The notes beneath the pieces were generated by a model that was given only the letters and a program-made list of their open reading frames with translations, made no database searches and had not been told where the DNA came from. 64,000 bases of DNA from Reyranella massiliensis 521 (GTDB lineage Bacteria > Pseudomonadota > Alphaproteobacteria > Reyranellales > Reyranellaceae): positions 3,439,044 through 3,503,043 of the forward strand of contig NZ_HE997181.1 of the NCBI RefSeq assembly GCF_000312425.1. Reading direction: 5' to 3'. The translations under genes and the position numbers were made by a program. Below are positions 27,677-39,344 of this stretch, piece by piece (the stretch's first letter is position 1; each line of letters begins with the position of its first letter).

Positions 27677-28639
27677 ATGAATACTGCTCCTACCCGCAAG
27701 ACCAAGGTGCCGAATATTCTCGGCGACTGGGACGACGTCCGCTTCTTCCTGGCGGTTGCAAAGACGGGCAGCTTCAGCGCTGCCGCGACGCAACTGAATA
27801 CGAAGCAAACGACGGTCGGCCGACGCATCCAGGCACTCGAGCGGCGGCTTGGCGCCAAGCTGTTCGACCGGCATCGCCATGGCATGGAAGTAACGCCCGC
27901 CGCCCGCGGTGTGCTGGTCCAGGCCGAGTCGATGATGTCGAACGCCACGGCGATCGAGCGGCATCTCGCCGGCCTCGACCGGGAAATGGCCGGCATCGTC
28001 CGCATCGCCGCAACCGAGGGTATTGCAGCCCACTGGCTGGTGCCGCGCCTCGGCCTGCTTCGCCGCACCCATCCGGACATCATCGTTCAGGTCATCGCGG
28101 GCGATCAGGTACTCGACCTCGCCACCCGCCAGGCCGACCTCGCCATCCGCTTCTTCCGCCCGACCTCCAACCAGCTCGTCGCGGCCCGGGTCGGCCAGGT
28201 GAACATGTCGATCTTCGCGGCACCCTCCTACGTCGAGCTGTACGGCCTGCCGCAGAAGTTCGAGGACCTGCGCGAGCATCACATCGTCGATCACACCACC
28301 CTGCACGCCCTGCCGGCCATGAAGCCGTGGAGCGAGGTGGTCGAGCGCACGCCGTCTGTGGTGCTGCGCACCAACTCCTCCTACGCGGCCATGGAAGCGG
28401 TGACGACCGGCTACGGCATCTCGGTCTTCCCCGACTACATCGCCAAGTCGTCGAATCTCATCGCGGCACCCATCGACCTCAAGATCGTGCGCGACATCTG
28501 GCTGGTCAGCCACGAGGAGACCAACAAGGGCGCGCGCATCCGCACCGTGATCGACTATGTGCGCGACCAGTTCCGCCAGGACGAGCGCGAGTGGTTCTCG
28601 ACCACGCCGCGCAGCAGCAGCTCCATGGCGGCCGCCTAG
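27677..28639 (+). CDS. LysR family transcriptional regulator
   Basis: 320 residues. The winged helix-turn-helix covers residues 18-80 (WDDVRFFLAVAKTGSFSAAA, TTVGRRIQALE), followed by a periplasmic-binding-protein-like effector domain. The 16-residue extension before the helix-turn-helix and the 'TKQTTVGRRI' recognition helix resemble the alphaproteobacterial LysR subgroup with long N-termini. It is divergent from the nucleotidylyltransferase/GNAT operon and is its likely regulator. Effector unknown. Confidence 0.88.
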   Translation: MNTAPTRKTKVPNILGDWDDVRFFLAVAKTGSFSAAATQLNTKQTTVGRRIQALERRLGAKLFDRHRHGMEVTPAARGVLVQAESMMSNATAIERHLAGLDREMAGIVRIAATEGIAAHWLVPRLGLLRRTHPDIIVQVIAGDQVLDLATRQADLAIRFFRPTSNQLVAARVGQVNMSIFAAPSYVELYGLPQKFEDLREHHIVDHTTLHALPAMKPWSEVVERTPSVVLRTNSSYAAMEAVTTGYGISVFPDYIAKSSNLIAAPIDLKIVRDIWLVSHEETNKGARIRTVIDYVRDQFRQDEREWFSTTPRSSSSMAAA

Positions 28640-28650
28640 CTCCCGAGGCG

Positions 28651-29076
28651 TTAGAGAGCGGCTTTCAGGCGCTTGTAGACGGCCTCGATCTCAGCCTTGT
28701 CGCCGGGCTTGTAATCCCAGTTGAGCGTCGCCCCGTCGTTGGGGCGGCGCGGCATGATATGGATATGCAGGTGCGGCACGCTCTGGCCGGCGCCCGCCCC
28801 ATTGGCCTGCAGCAGGTTCACGCCGACCGGCTTCAATTCGCTCACCACCGCCTTCGCCACGCGCTGCGCCGTCTTCGCGACCGCGGCCAGCACGTCGGGC
28901 GGAATGACATCGACGGTCGGCCAATGCCCTTTGGCGACGCTCAGCGCGTGGCCGGGATTGACCGGGTTGATGTCCATGAAGGCGATGGTTGTCTCATCTT
29001 CCAGCAGCTTGAAGCACGGGATCTGTCCCGCGACAATCTTGCAGAAGATGCAGCTTCCATCGGTCGGATGAGTCAT
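28651..29076 (-). CDS. HIT family protein (nucleotide hydrolase/transferase)
   Basis: 141 residues. The histidine triad is HLHIHIMP near residues 102-109; a zinc pair CIFC is at residues 9-12 with PGHALSVAK in the usual place. HIT proteins cleave nucleoside phosphoramidates and related adenylates. It is the last gene of the glyQ operon: its ATG overlaps the meaB stop by four bases. An adenylate-clearing role next to an aminoacyl-tRNA synthetase is attractive, but this is inference. Confidence 0.88.
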   Translation of the reverse strand: MTHPTDGSCIFCKIVAGQIPCFKLLEDETTIAFMDINPVNPGHALSVAKGHWPTVDVIPPDVLAAVAKTAQRVAKAVVSELKPVGVNLLQANGAGAGQSVPHLHIHIMPRRPNDGATLNWDYKPGDKAEIEAVYKRLKAAL

Positions 29077-30019
29077 CGTGAAGCCTCCAGTGCGGCGCCC
29101 AGCTCGCGCAGCCGCTGGAACGGCTGCACCCCCGGCGCGAGGGCGAGATCGAAGCCCAGCCGGCCCAGTCTGGCAATGCCGTCGCGGCCGAAGCGATCGC
29201 GCAGCGATTCGACGACCCAGCCTTCGCTCTGGCGATGGCGCGCCACGACGAGCCTGCCGTCCTCCGCCATGTAGGCACGGTGCGAATCGAGCGCATCCAG
29301 GAGCGCAGCCATGCCCACGTTGCTGCGCGAAGAGACGGCAAGTGCCTTCACCGGCCAGTCAGCTCCCTCGCCGGCCGCCGCGAGCGACAGGGCGCCCGCG
29401 ACATCGGCCCGCGCCCGCTCCGCCGCGGCACCAAGATCGGCCTTGGTCACGACGATCAGGTGCGGGATTTCGACGATGCCCGCCTTCATGAACTGAAGCG
29501 AATCCCCCGAGCCGGGCTGGACGCAAAACACCACCGTGTCGGCGACGCCCGCCACATCGGTTTCCGACTGGCCCACCCCCACCGTCTCGATCAGCACACG
29601 GTCGAACAGGGCACGCATCACGACCATGGCTGCCAAGGTCTGGTCGGCAAGCCCCCCCAGCCGGTCGCGCGCCGCCATCGAACGCACGAAGCTGCCGGCA
29701 TCGGCACTGTCGTGGACGATCCGCACGCGATCGCCCAGCAGGGCGCCGCCGCTGGTGCGCGAGGACGGATCGACGGCGATCACACCGACGGTCTTGCCGT
29801 CACGCCGCCAAGCGGCGACCAGCGCCGCGCACAAGGAGGATTTGCCGACACCTGGCGGCCCTGTGACACCCACGACGTGGGCACGCGGCTCGCGCCACGC
29901 CGCATCGAGCAGTGCCTGGGTCGCCGCGCCGTCGGGATCGCGCTCCAGGCCGGCCAGCGCGGCGGCCAGCGCCCGCTTGCCGTCCGTCGTGCCGGACGCG
30001 CTGCGGAGCGCGTCGAGCG

Positions 30020-30023
<4 letters not shown>
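29073..30023 (-). CDS. meaB: Methylmalonyl-CoA mutase-associated GTPase MeaB
   Basis: 316 residues of the MeaB/ArgK G3E GTPase family. The P-loop [12 protein letters not shown] is near residue 55, with VIAVDPSS, the switch region [10 protein letters not shown] and the NKAD-equivalent VVTKAD. MeaB protects and loads the cobalamin-dependent methylmalonyl-CoA mutase. The ATG at 30023 overlaps the ppdK stop by four bases; a longer in-frame version would run into ppdK. The mutase genes themselves are not in this window. Confidence 0.9.
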
Positions 30024-32695
<2,672 letters not shown>

Positions 32696-32697
32696 GC

Positions 32698-34749
32698 TTA
32701 GCCCTCGATCTTCGAGAAGTCGGCCACCGTGTCCATGGTGGCGCGAATCTGGTTGAGCAGTTTCAGCCTGTTCAATCGCAATTCAGGCTTATCCGTGACG
32801 TTGACTGTGACCTTGTCGAACAAAGCGTCGATCGGCGCGCGCAGGCCCGCGAACGCCTTCATGGCGCCAGCGAAGTCCTCGGCAGCCAGCGCGGGCCTGA
32901 CGATACGCTCGACTTCGGCCAAAGCCGAAGCAACGTTTTTCTCCTCCGCTTGTTCCAGCAGAGCGGCGTCGGGCGTACCGGCGATCTTCGCCGCGAGTCC
33001 CTTGTCCTTCTTTTCTTCGGCGCGAACGATGTTGGCGGCGCGACCATAAGCGGTAAGCAAATTCTTGCCGGCTTCCGTGCCCAGGAAGGATTGCAACGCC
33101 TCGACCCGGGCGAGCAGGCGGACCAGATCGTCTTCGCTGCCCAGCGCCAGCACGGCGTCCACGATGTCGTGACGTACGCCCTTCTCGCGCATCTGCACTT
33201 TCAGGCGCTCGGCGAAGAAGGCGAGCAGATCGTCCGCCTTCACGAAGGGCCGCAACGGCAGGCGCAGCTTGTTCTCGATCACGATGCGGATGACACCCAG
33301 CGCCGCGCGACGGAGCGCAAACGGATCGCGCGACCCCGTGGGCTTCTCGCCGATCGACCAGAAGGACACCAGCGCATCGAGCTTGTCGGCCAGCGCCACG
33401 GCGATCGACACCGGCGCGCTGGGGCAGCGGTCGTTCGGACCCGCCGGCGCATAGTGATCGCCGATGGCATCGGCCACCGCTGGCGACAGCTTCTCGCCCA
33501 GCGCGTAGTAGCGACCCATCACGCCCTGCAGTTCGGGGAACTCGCCCACCATGCCGCTCACCAGATCGGCCTTGCAGAGCCGCGCCGCTTTCGCGACGTC
33601 ATTGGCGTCAGTGCCCGGCACCGACCTGGCAATTTCGCCGGCCAGCTTGACGATGCGCTCGACGCGCTCGGCCTGCGTGCCGAGCTTGGCGTGGAACACG
33701 ACCTTCTCCAGCGCAGGGAGACGAGAGTCGAGTGTCTGTTTGCGGTCCTGGTCCCAGAAGAACTTGGCATCCGCCAGCCGTCCCCTAAGCACGCGCTCGT
33801 TGCCGGCGACGATCGTCTTGCCGCCATCGCGCGCCACGTTGTTGGCGACCACGACGAAGCGATTGGCCAGCGTCCCGTCGGCCTTGGCCGTCGTGAAGAA
33901 ACGCAGATGCACCTTCATCGAGACGATCAGCACTTCCGGCGGCACGTCCATGAACTGCGCATCGATGGCGCCGAGCATCGGCACCGGCCATTCGGTGAGG
34001 CCGGCCACTTCTTCGAGCAGGCTCTCGTCCTCGTTCAGCTTGACCTGCGACTCGAGGCAGAGCTTGCGCGCGCCCTCGAGAATGATCGCCTTGCGCTCGG
34101 CGGCATCCAGGACGACATGCGCGCCCCGCAGCTTGGCTGTGTAGTCGGCGAAGTTCGAGACCTCGACCGTGCCCTTGGACAGGAAGCGGTGGCCGCGCGT
34201 CGTGGCGCCGAAGACGATGGGCGCCATCTGGCCGCCGGGCGAGACTTCGCCCTTCAGCACCTTGCCGTCGAACAGGGCGACGATGGACTGCAGCGGACGC
34301 ACCCACTGCATGGTGCTGCTGCCCCACTTCATCGACTTGGGCCAGGGCAGCGCCTTCATCGCCGCATCGATCACCCCCGGCAAGGCCTCCGCGGTCGGGC
34401 CACCCTTCTTGGTGACCACGGCAAACCAGAACTCACCCTTGCCCGTGTCGCGCTTTTCGGCCTGGTCGAGCGACGCAAGACCGGCGCCCTTCAGGAAGCC
34501 CTGGACGGCCTGATCCGGCGCGCCGACGCGCGGTCCGCGCTTTTCCTCGCTGACATCGTCGCGCGAGGCCGGGATGCCGTCGATGACCAGGGTCAGGCGC
34601 CGCGGCGTCGCGAAGGCCCGCGCCTGCTCGAAGCCGATGCCTGCGCCCTTAAGCCCATCACAGACCAGACGCTTGAGGTCATCGGCAGCGCGCGTCTGCA
34701 TGCGCGCGGGAATCTCTTCGGAGAGCAGTTCGAGAAGAAGCTCGGCCAT
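32698..34749 (-). CDS. glyS: Glycyl-tRNA synthetase beta subunit
   Basis: 683 residues beginning [18 protein letters not shown], the standard GlyS N-terminus; the in-frame upstream start at 34806 would overlap glyQ and is not used. [11 protein letters not shown]-like blocks and the C-terminal anticodon-binding part with RLKLLNQIR are typical. It forms the alpha2-beta2 enzyme with GlyQ that charges tRNA-Gly. It starts two bases after the glyQ stop. Confidence 0.95.
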   Translation of the reverse strand: MAELLLELLSEEIPARMQTRAADDLKRLVCDGLKGAGIGFEQARAFATPRRLTLVIDGIPASRDDVSEEKRGPRVGAPDQAVQGFLKGAGLASLDQAEKRDTGKGEFWFAVVTKKGGPTAEALPGVIDAAMKALPWPKSMKWGSSTMQWVRPLQSIVALFDGKVLKGEVSPGGQMAPIVFGATTRGHRFLSKGTVEVSNFADYTAKLRGAHVVLDAAERKAIILEGARKLCLESQVKLNEDESLLEEVAGLTEWPVPMLGAIDAQFMDVPPEVLIVSMKVHLRFFTTAKADGTLANRFVVVANNVARDGGKTIVAGNERVLRGRLADAKFFWDQDRKQTLDSRLPALEKVVFHAKLGTQAERVERIVKLAGEIARSVPGTDANDVAKAARLCKADLVSGMVGEFPELQGVMGRYYALGEKLSPAVADAIGDHYAPAGPNDRCPSAPVSIAVALADKLDALVSFWSIGEKPTGSRDPFALRRAALGVIRIVIENKLRLPLRPFVKADDLLAFFAERLKVQMREKGVRHDIVDAVLALGSEDDLVRLLARVEALQSFLGTEAGKNLLTAYGRAANIVRAEEKKDKGLAAKIAGTPDAALLEQAEEKNVASALAEVERIVRPALAAEDFAGAMKAFAGLRAPIDALFDKVTVNVTDKPELRLNRLKLLNQIRATMDTVADFSKIEG

Positions 34750-34751
34750 CT

Positions 34752-35675
34752 TCAGGCAGCCCCTTCGGCCGTGCTCGGAGCGGGCTTCTTCTGCGTGGCC
34801 AGCCACGCTTCGCAGCAGGCCTTAGCGAGATCGCGCACGCGCAGGATATAGCTCTGCCGCTCGGCCACGCTGATCACGCCGCGGGCATCGAGCAGGTTGA
34901 AGCTGTGCGAAGCCTTGATGCACTGCTCGTAGGCCGGCAGCGGCAGCTTCTTCTCGATCAGCCTGCCGCATTCCTTCTCGGCATCCGCGAAGTGGCGGAA
35001 CAGCATCTCTGTATCGGCGTGCTCGAAATTGTAGGCCGATTGTTCCCGCTCGTTCTGCAGGAACACGTCGCCATAGGTCAGCGGCACGTCGGAGTCGGCG
35101 CGATTGTAGGGCAGCTCGTAGACCGACTTCTTGTCGAACAGGTACATGGCCAGACGTTCGAGGCCGTAGGTGATCTCGCCGGCCACCAGATCGACCTCGA
35201 TGCCGCCGACCTGCTGGAAATAGGTGAACTGGGTGATCTCCATGCCGTCGCACCAGACTTCCCAGCCCAGGCCCCAGGCGCCCAAAGTCGGGCTCTCCCA
35301 GTCATCCTCGACGAAACGGATATCGTGCAGGGAGGTGTCGATGCCGATCGCTTCCAGCGAGCCGAGGTAGCGCTCCAGAATGTCGGGCGGCGACGGCTTC
35401 AGGATCGCCTGGAACTGATAGTAGTGCTGCAGCCGCATGGGATTCTCGCCATAGCGACCGTCGCCCGGCCGGCGCGAGGGCTGCACATAGGCCGCATACC
35501 AGGGCTTCGGCCCCAGGGCGCGCAAGGTGGTCGCCGTATGGAAGGTGCCGGCGCCCATTTCCATGTCGAAGGGCTGCAGGATCAGGCAACCTTGGCGGGC
35601 CCAATACTCCTGCAGAGTCAGGATCAGTTCCTGGAAGCACGTTGGCTTGGCACGCGCTGGTGAGGGGTCGGACAC
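34752..35675 (-). CDS. glyQ: Glycyl-tRNA synthetase alpha subunit
   Basis: 307 residues with the usual [18 protein letters not shown] opening, [20 protein letters not shown] motif 2 region and [19 protein letters not shown]. The catalytic class II subunit activates glycine. First gene of a five-gene operon (glyQ, glyS, ppdK, meaB, HIT) read from a good promoter at 35741-35769, leaving a leader of about 59 bases. Confidence 0.95.
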   Translation of the reverse strand: MSDPSPARAKPTCFQELILTLQEYWARQGCLILQPFDMEMGAGTFHTATTLRALGPKPWYAAYVQPSRRPGDGRYGENPMRLQHYYQFQAILKPSPPDILERYLGSLEAIGIDTSLHDIRFVEDDWESPTLGAWGLGWEVWCDGMEITQFTYFQQVGGIEVDLVAGEITYGLERLAMYLFDKKSVYELPYNRADSDVPLTYGDVFLQNEREQSAYNFEHADTEMLFRHFADAEKECGRLIEKKLPLPAYEQCIKASHSFNLLDARGVISVAERQSYILRVRDLAKACCEAWLATQKKPAPSTAEGAA

Positions 35676-35740
35676 CAGTATTCCCCGAAGCTCAGAAGGC
35701 CTTGTCTTTCCGCGACTTAAGGCTGTTTTTGCGGTGCGGC

Positions 35741-35769
35741 AAAATAGGTGCGACCCCTACCCCGGTCAA
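35741..35769 (-). promoter_or_regulatory. Sigma-70-type promoter of the glyQ operon
   Basis: Read on the minus strand: -35 TTGACC (35769-35764), 17-base spacer, -10 TATTTT (35746-35741). Transcription would begin near 35734. Both boxes match the consensus well and the spacing is ideal. Confidence 0.6.
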
Positions 35770-35801
35770 GCATAGCTCCCGGATGGAGCCGTGATGCGGC
35801 C

Positions 35802-36080
35802 TTATGGCCGCGGACGACCGCAATGGCCGCATTTTTCAGCAGCGGTCGAAATATAGGCACCGCAGCCGGCACACTGGACCGTATCCTCCACCACCACTTT
35901 CCGCGCCGGGGCTGCAGGAGCCGGAGGGTTGGCGGCGGCTGGCGGCGGCGCCGGAGGCCGCTGCGGCGGCACTTCCGGCTTGCCGACGAAGCGGTCGAAC
36001 AGGCCTTTCCAGTGCCGGAACGTCTTCCACAGGCCGTACAGCGCCACGCCAAACAGGATGATCTTGAGTAGGAGACCCAT
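35802..36080 (-). CDS. Small membrane protein with zinc ribbon
   Basis: 92 residues. One N-terminal membrane helix (residues 4-20), a proline/alanine-rich linker, and a C-terminal zinc ribbon with two CxxC pairs, CAGC and CGHC. The layout of an inner-membrane anchor with a cytosolic metal knuckle is common in short alphaproteobacterial proteins of unknown function. It is divergent from glpD, with only 43 bases between them, so they must share a promoter region. Confidence 0.65.
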   Translation of the reverse strand: MGLLLKIILFGVALYGLWKTFRHWKGLFDRFVGKPEVPPQRPPAPPPAAANPPAPAAPARKVVVEDTVQCAGCGAYISTAAEKCGHCGRPRP

Positions 36081-36123
36081 GCGGCCTTTTGCGGTTCCTG
36101 CGAAATTCGGTCAAGCGGGCTAT

Positions 36124-37668
36124 ATGTATCCGATGAATGAAACGGGGGACCGCCCGCTCGACCTGTTCGTGGTCGGCGGCGGCATTAACGGCGCGGGTAT
36201 CGCCTGCGACGCGGCGGGACGGGCGCTCAAGGTCGGCCTCTGCGAAATGAACGATTTCGCAAGCGCCACCTCTTCCAAGGCGACCAAGCTCATCCATGGC
36301 GGCCTGCGCTACCTGGAACAGTACGAATTCCGCCTGGTGCGCGAGGCGCTTCAGGAGCGCGAAGTCCTGCTGGCCAAGGCGCCGCACCTCTCCTGGCCGC
36401 TGCGCTTCGTCCTTCCTCACGAACCGCATCTGCGCCCACGCTGGATGCTGCGGCTCGGCCTCTTCCTCTACGACCATCTCGACTGGCACATGACCCTGCC
36501 CAAGTCGATCGCCGTCGACCTGCCGACCTCCAAGTTCGGCGTCGGCCTGAAGCCCTCCTTCCAGAAGGGCTTCGTCTACTCCGACGCCTGGGTGGACGAT
36601 GCCCGGCTGGTCATCTGCAACCTGAAATCGGCCCGCGAGATGGGCGCCAGGATCTTTGCCCGCCACCGCTGCGTCTCGGCGCGGCGCAGTGCCGACGGCA
36701 AGCTGTGGAACATCACGCTCGAAGGGCCTGGCGGCGTCCCGGTCCACCTGCAGGCGCGCGGCCTGGTGAACGCGGCGGGCCCGTGGGTGAAGCATTTCCT
36801 CGACGAACAGACCGAGGTGAAGACGAACAAGCGCGTTCGCCTCATCAAGGGCAGCCACATCATCGTGCCGCGCCTGTACGAAGGCGATCACGCCTTCATC
36901 CTGCAGAACAGCGACAACCGCATTGTCTTCGTCATCCCCTACGAGCGTTCCTTCTCGCTGATCGGCACGACCGACATCGCCGTCGATTCGGGTGAAGCCC
37001 CCGTCTGCTCCCCCGAGGAGATCACCTATCTCTGCGACATCGCCGGCCACTACATGCAGAAGCCGGTACGGCCGGAAGACGTGGTGTGGACCTATTCCGG
37101 CGTGCGCCCGCTGTTCGACGACGGCGACGACAATCCCTCGGCGGTGACGCGCGACTACCATCTCGAAGTCGATGGCGCGGTCGGAACGGCGCCGCTGCTC
37201 TCGGTGTTCGGCGGCAAGATCACGACCTACCGGCGGCTGGCCGAGCACGCGCTCAAGGACCTGGAGCCCTACTTCCCACGGATGGGCGGGCCGTGGACCG
37301 ATTCGCGCGCGGTCTACGATGGCGAGATGGCCGATGCCCCGACCTTCGAGAAGGCTTTCGAGCTGTTCGTTGCCGGCGCCAGCGCCACCTATCCCGGCCT
37401 GCCGAAGGATCTCGTCCATGTGCTGGCCCGCCGCCACGGCTCGGGCCTGGACGACCTTCTGGAAGGCGTGAAGAGCGTCGCCGACCTCGGCCGCCACTTC
37501 GGCGGCCACCTCTACGAGGCCGAAGTCCGCCACCTGGTGCGCGACGAATGGGCGGTCGAGGCCGAGGACGTGCTGTGGCGCCGGACCAAGGAAGGCCTGC
37601 ACATGACCGAGGCCCAGCGGACGGAATTCGCACGCTGGATGGACGAGCAGCGGCCGAACTTTACATAA
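36124..37668 (+). CDS. glpD: Aerobic glycerol-3-phosphate dehydrogenase
   Basis: 514 residues from the ATG at 36124 (another ATG lies at 36133 and is equally possible). The FAD motif VVGGGINGAGIACDAAGR is at about residues 15-32, followed by ATSSKATKLIHGGLRYLEQYEF, which is diagnostic of GlpD, and the FGGKITTYR region. It oxidises sn-glycerol-3-phosphate to dihydroxyacetone phosphate at the inner membrane and passes electrons to quinone. No glycerol transporter or kinase is nearby. Confidence 0.93.
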   Translation: MYPMNETGDRPLDLFVVGGGINGAGIACDAAGRALKVGLCEMNDFASATSSKATKLIHGGLRYLEQYEFRLVREALQEREVLLAKAPHLSWPLRFVLPHEPHLRPRWMLRLGLFLYDHLDWHMTLPKSIAVDLPTSKFGVGLKPSFQKGFVYSDAWVDDARLVICNLKSAREMGARIFARHRCVSARRSADGKLWNITLEGPGGVPVHLQARGLVNAAGPWVKHFLDEQTEVKTNKRVRLIKGSHIIVPRLYEGDHAFILQNSDNRIVFVIPYERSFSLIGTTDIAVDSGEAPVCSPEEITYLCDIAGHYMQKPVRPEDVVWTYSGVRPLFDDGDDNPSAVTRDYHLEVDGAVGTAPLLSVFGGKITTYRRLAEHALKDLEPYFPRMGGPWTDSRAVYDGEMADAPTFEKAFELFVAGASATYPGLPKDLVHVLARRHGSGLDDLLEGVKSVADLGRHFGGHLYEAEVRHLVRDEWAVEAEDVLWRRTKEGLHMTEAQRTEFARWMDEQRPNFT

Positions 37669-37747
37669 ATTAACCCTGCGACCGGGGACGTCCGGCGCCG
37701 TCGGCTCGTATCATCGGAACATCCTCTTCTGCCGCATGAGGTTTCCG

Positions 37748-38323
37748 ATGACCTTCCGTCCTCTCCTTCTCGGTGCTTCGGCTGCCGTCGTCCTTGCTGC
37801 GGGCCTGGCCTTTGCCGGCCCTGCCCTGGCGCTCGACACCGACGGTTCGATGCAACTGGCGCAGGCCGCCCCGCCTGCGCCACACGCCCACGGCGCACCG
37901 GGGGCCACGCCGGGAGCGCCTGGCGCCGACCGGATGATGCGCGGCGAACGCATGGCCTCGCCGCGCGCCATGTGCCAGGACATGGTCGCCCGCCGGATCG
38001 GCGATCGCGCCTATATCAAGGCCCGGCTCGACCTGAAGCCCGAGCAGATGGCCGCCTGGAACGCTTTCGAGAAGGCAGCCGACGAGGCCAGCTCCAAGTC
38101 GATGGCGCGCTGCGCCACCCTGCCGACCGAGATGAAGGAGCGGCCGGACTACCTCCAGCGCCTGACGATGGAGGAAGAGGCGATGAAGGCCCGCATCGCC
38201 ACCATCGAGGCCGTGAAGCCTTCGCTCACGGCGCTCTACAATACCCTCACGGCCGACCAGAAGGCCGTGTTCGACCGTCCGCGCGGGATGATGGCCGGCA
38301 TGCGCGGCCATCACCGCAACTAG
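37748..38323 (+). CDS. Secreted LTxxQ-motif (Spy/CpxP-like) protein
   Basis: 191 residues. A signal peptide (residues 1-29, ending in ALA) is followed by a low-complexity Ala/Pro/Gly/His linker, then a helical domain with two LTxxQ-like turns (LDLKPEQMAAWNAF and LTADQKAVFDR). This is the pattern of Spy/CpxP envelope chaperones and the alphaproteobacterial LTXXQ family. The start at 37748 is preferred over 37736 because GAGG lies 6 bases before it. Metal or envelope-stress role is likely from the family, not shown by sequence. Confidence 0.72.
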   Translation: MTFRPLLLGASAAVVLAAGLAFAGPALALDTDGSMQLAQAAPPAPHAHGAPGATPGAPGADRMMRGERMASPRAMCQDMVARRIGDRAYIKARLDLKPEQMAAWNAFEKAADEASSKSMARCATLPTEMKERPDYLQRLTMEEEAMKARIATIEAVKPSLTALYNTLTADQKAVFDRPRGMMAGMRGHHRN

Positions 38324-38330
38324 GCGTCGC

Positions 38331-39323
38331 CTATTCCGGCTTGAGGCCGGCCGCGTCGACGATCTTCTTCCAGCGCACGGTTTCGGCGCTGATGTGCCGG
38401 GCGAGTTCTTCGGACGAGCCCGGCATCGGGATCGCGCCGACCGAACGCATCTTCGTCTGCATTTCGTCGGATTTCACGGCGCCGACGATCTCATTGCTCA
38501 GGAGCTTGACGATCTCCGGCGGCGTCTTGGCCGGCGCCGCGACATAGAGCCAGACCACCGCGTCGTAGCCCGGCACGGCCGCCTCGGCGATCGTCGGCAC
38601 GTCGGGCAGGTCGGGCGCGCGCGTCGGCGAAGTCACGCCCAGAGCCCGCACCGCGCCGCTGCGGATGTGCGGCAGATGGATCGAAATGCTGTCCATGGCG
38701 ACCGGGATACGGCCCGCCAGCAGGTCCTGCTGCAGGAGCGCACTTCCCTTGTAGGGCACGTTCTCGATCTGCATGCCGGTCTCGGTCTTGAGCAGCTCCA
38801 TGGCAAGATGCGTGGAGCTGCCGAGGCCGGCCGCACCATAGGTCATCTCGCCGGGCTTGGACTTCACCAAGGCAACCAGCTCCTGGATCGTCTTGGCCGG
38901 CACGTCCTTGTGAACCAGCAAGACGTTGGGGACGCTGGCGACCAGCGCGACGGGCACGAAGTCGTTGGCCGTGTCGAACGGCATGTTGGCATAGATGAAC
39001 TGGTTGGTGACGGCAGTTCCCAGCGCGCCGAAGAACAGCGTGTAGCCATCCGGGGTCGACCGGGCGACGGTCGCCGCGCCGATATTGCCGCCCGCGCCGG
39101 GTCGGTTGTCCACGATCACCTGGGTCTTGAGAGCCGCCTCAAGCCGGGCGGCCGTGAGCCGCGCCAGGATGTCGGTGATGCCACCGGGCGCGAAACCCAG
39201 CACCAGTTTGATGGGTCCCTTGGGGTACTTGTCCTGCGCAAAAGCAGCCGGAGCGAGGAACGGCGTGGCGAACGAGGCAGCAGCAGCGCCAAGCAGCCAG
39301 CGCCGGCGAAAAGTGTGAGTCAT
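38331..39323 (-). CDS. Tripartite tricarboxylate transporter receptor (Bug family)
   Basis: 330 residues. A signal with a twin-arginine-like FRRRWLLG is followed by YPKGPIKLVLGFAPGGITD, the typical Bug opening, the VDNRPGAGGNIG loop, PDGYTLFFG and the VPTIAEA segment near the end. Bug proteins bind carboxylates in the periplasm. No TctA/TctB permease is present, so it is an orphan. ATG at 39323 has GGAAG just upstream. It lies 21 bases after the acyl-CoA dehydrogenase gene and is probably co-transcribed. Confidence 0.88.
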   Translation of the reverse strand: MTHTFRRRWLLGAAAASFATPFLAPAAFAQDKYPKGPIKLVLGFAPGGITDILARLTAARLEAALKTQVIVDNRPGAGGNIGAATVARSTPDGYTLFFGALGTAVTNQFIYANMPFDTANDFVPVALVASVPNVLLVHKDVPAKTIQELVALVKSKPGEMTYGAAGLGSSTHLAMELLKTETGMQIENVPYKGSALLQQDLLAGRIPVAMDSISIHLPHIRSGAVRALGVTSPTRAPDLPDVPTIAEAAVPGYDAVVWLYVAAPAKTPPEIVKLLSNEIVGAVKSDEMQTKMRSVGAIPMPGSSEELARHISAETVRWKKIVDAAGLKPE

Positions 39324-39344
39324 TTCTTCCAATCCTTCCTGAAT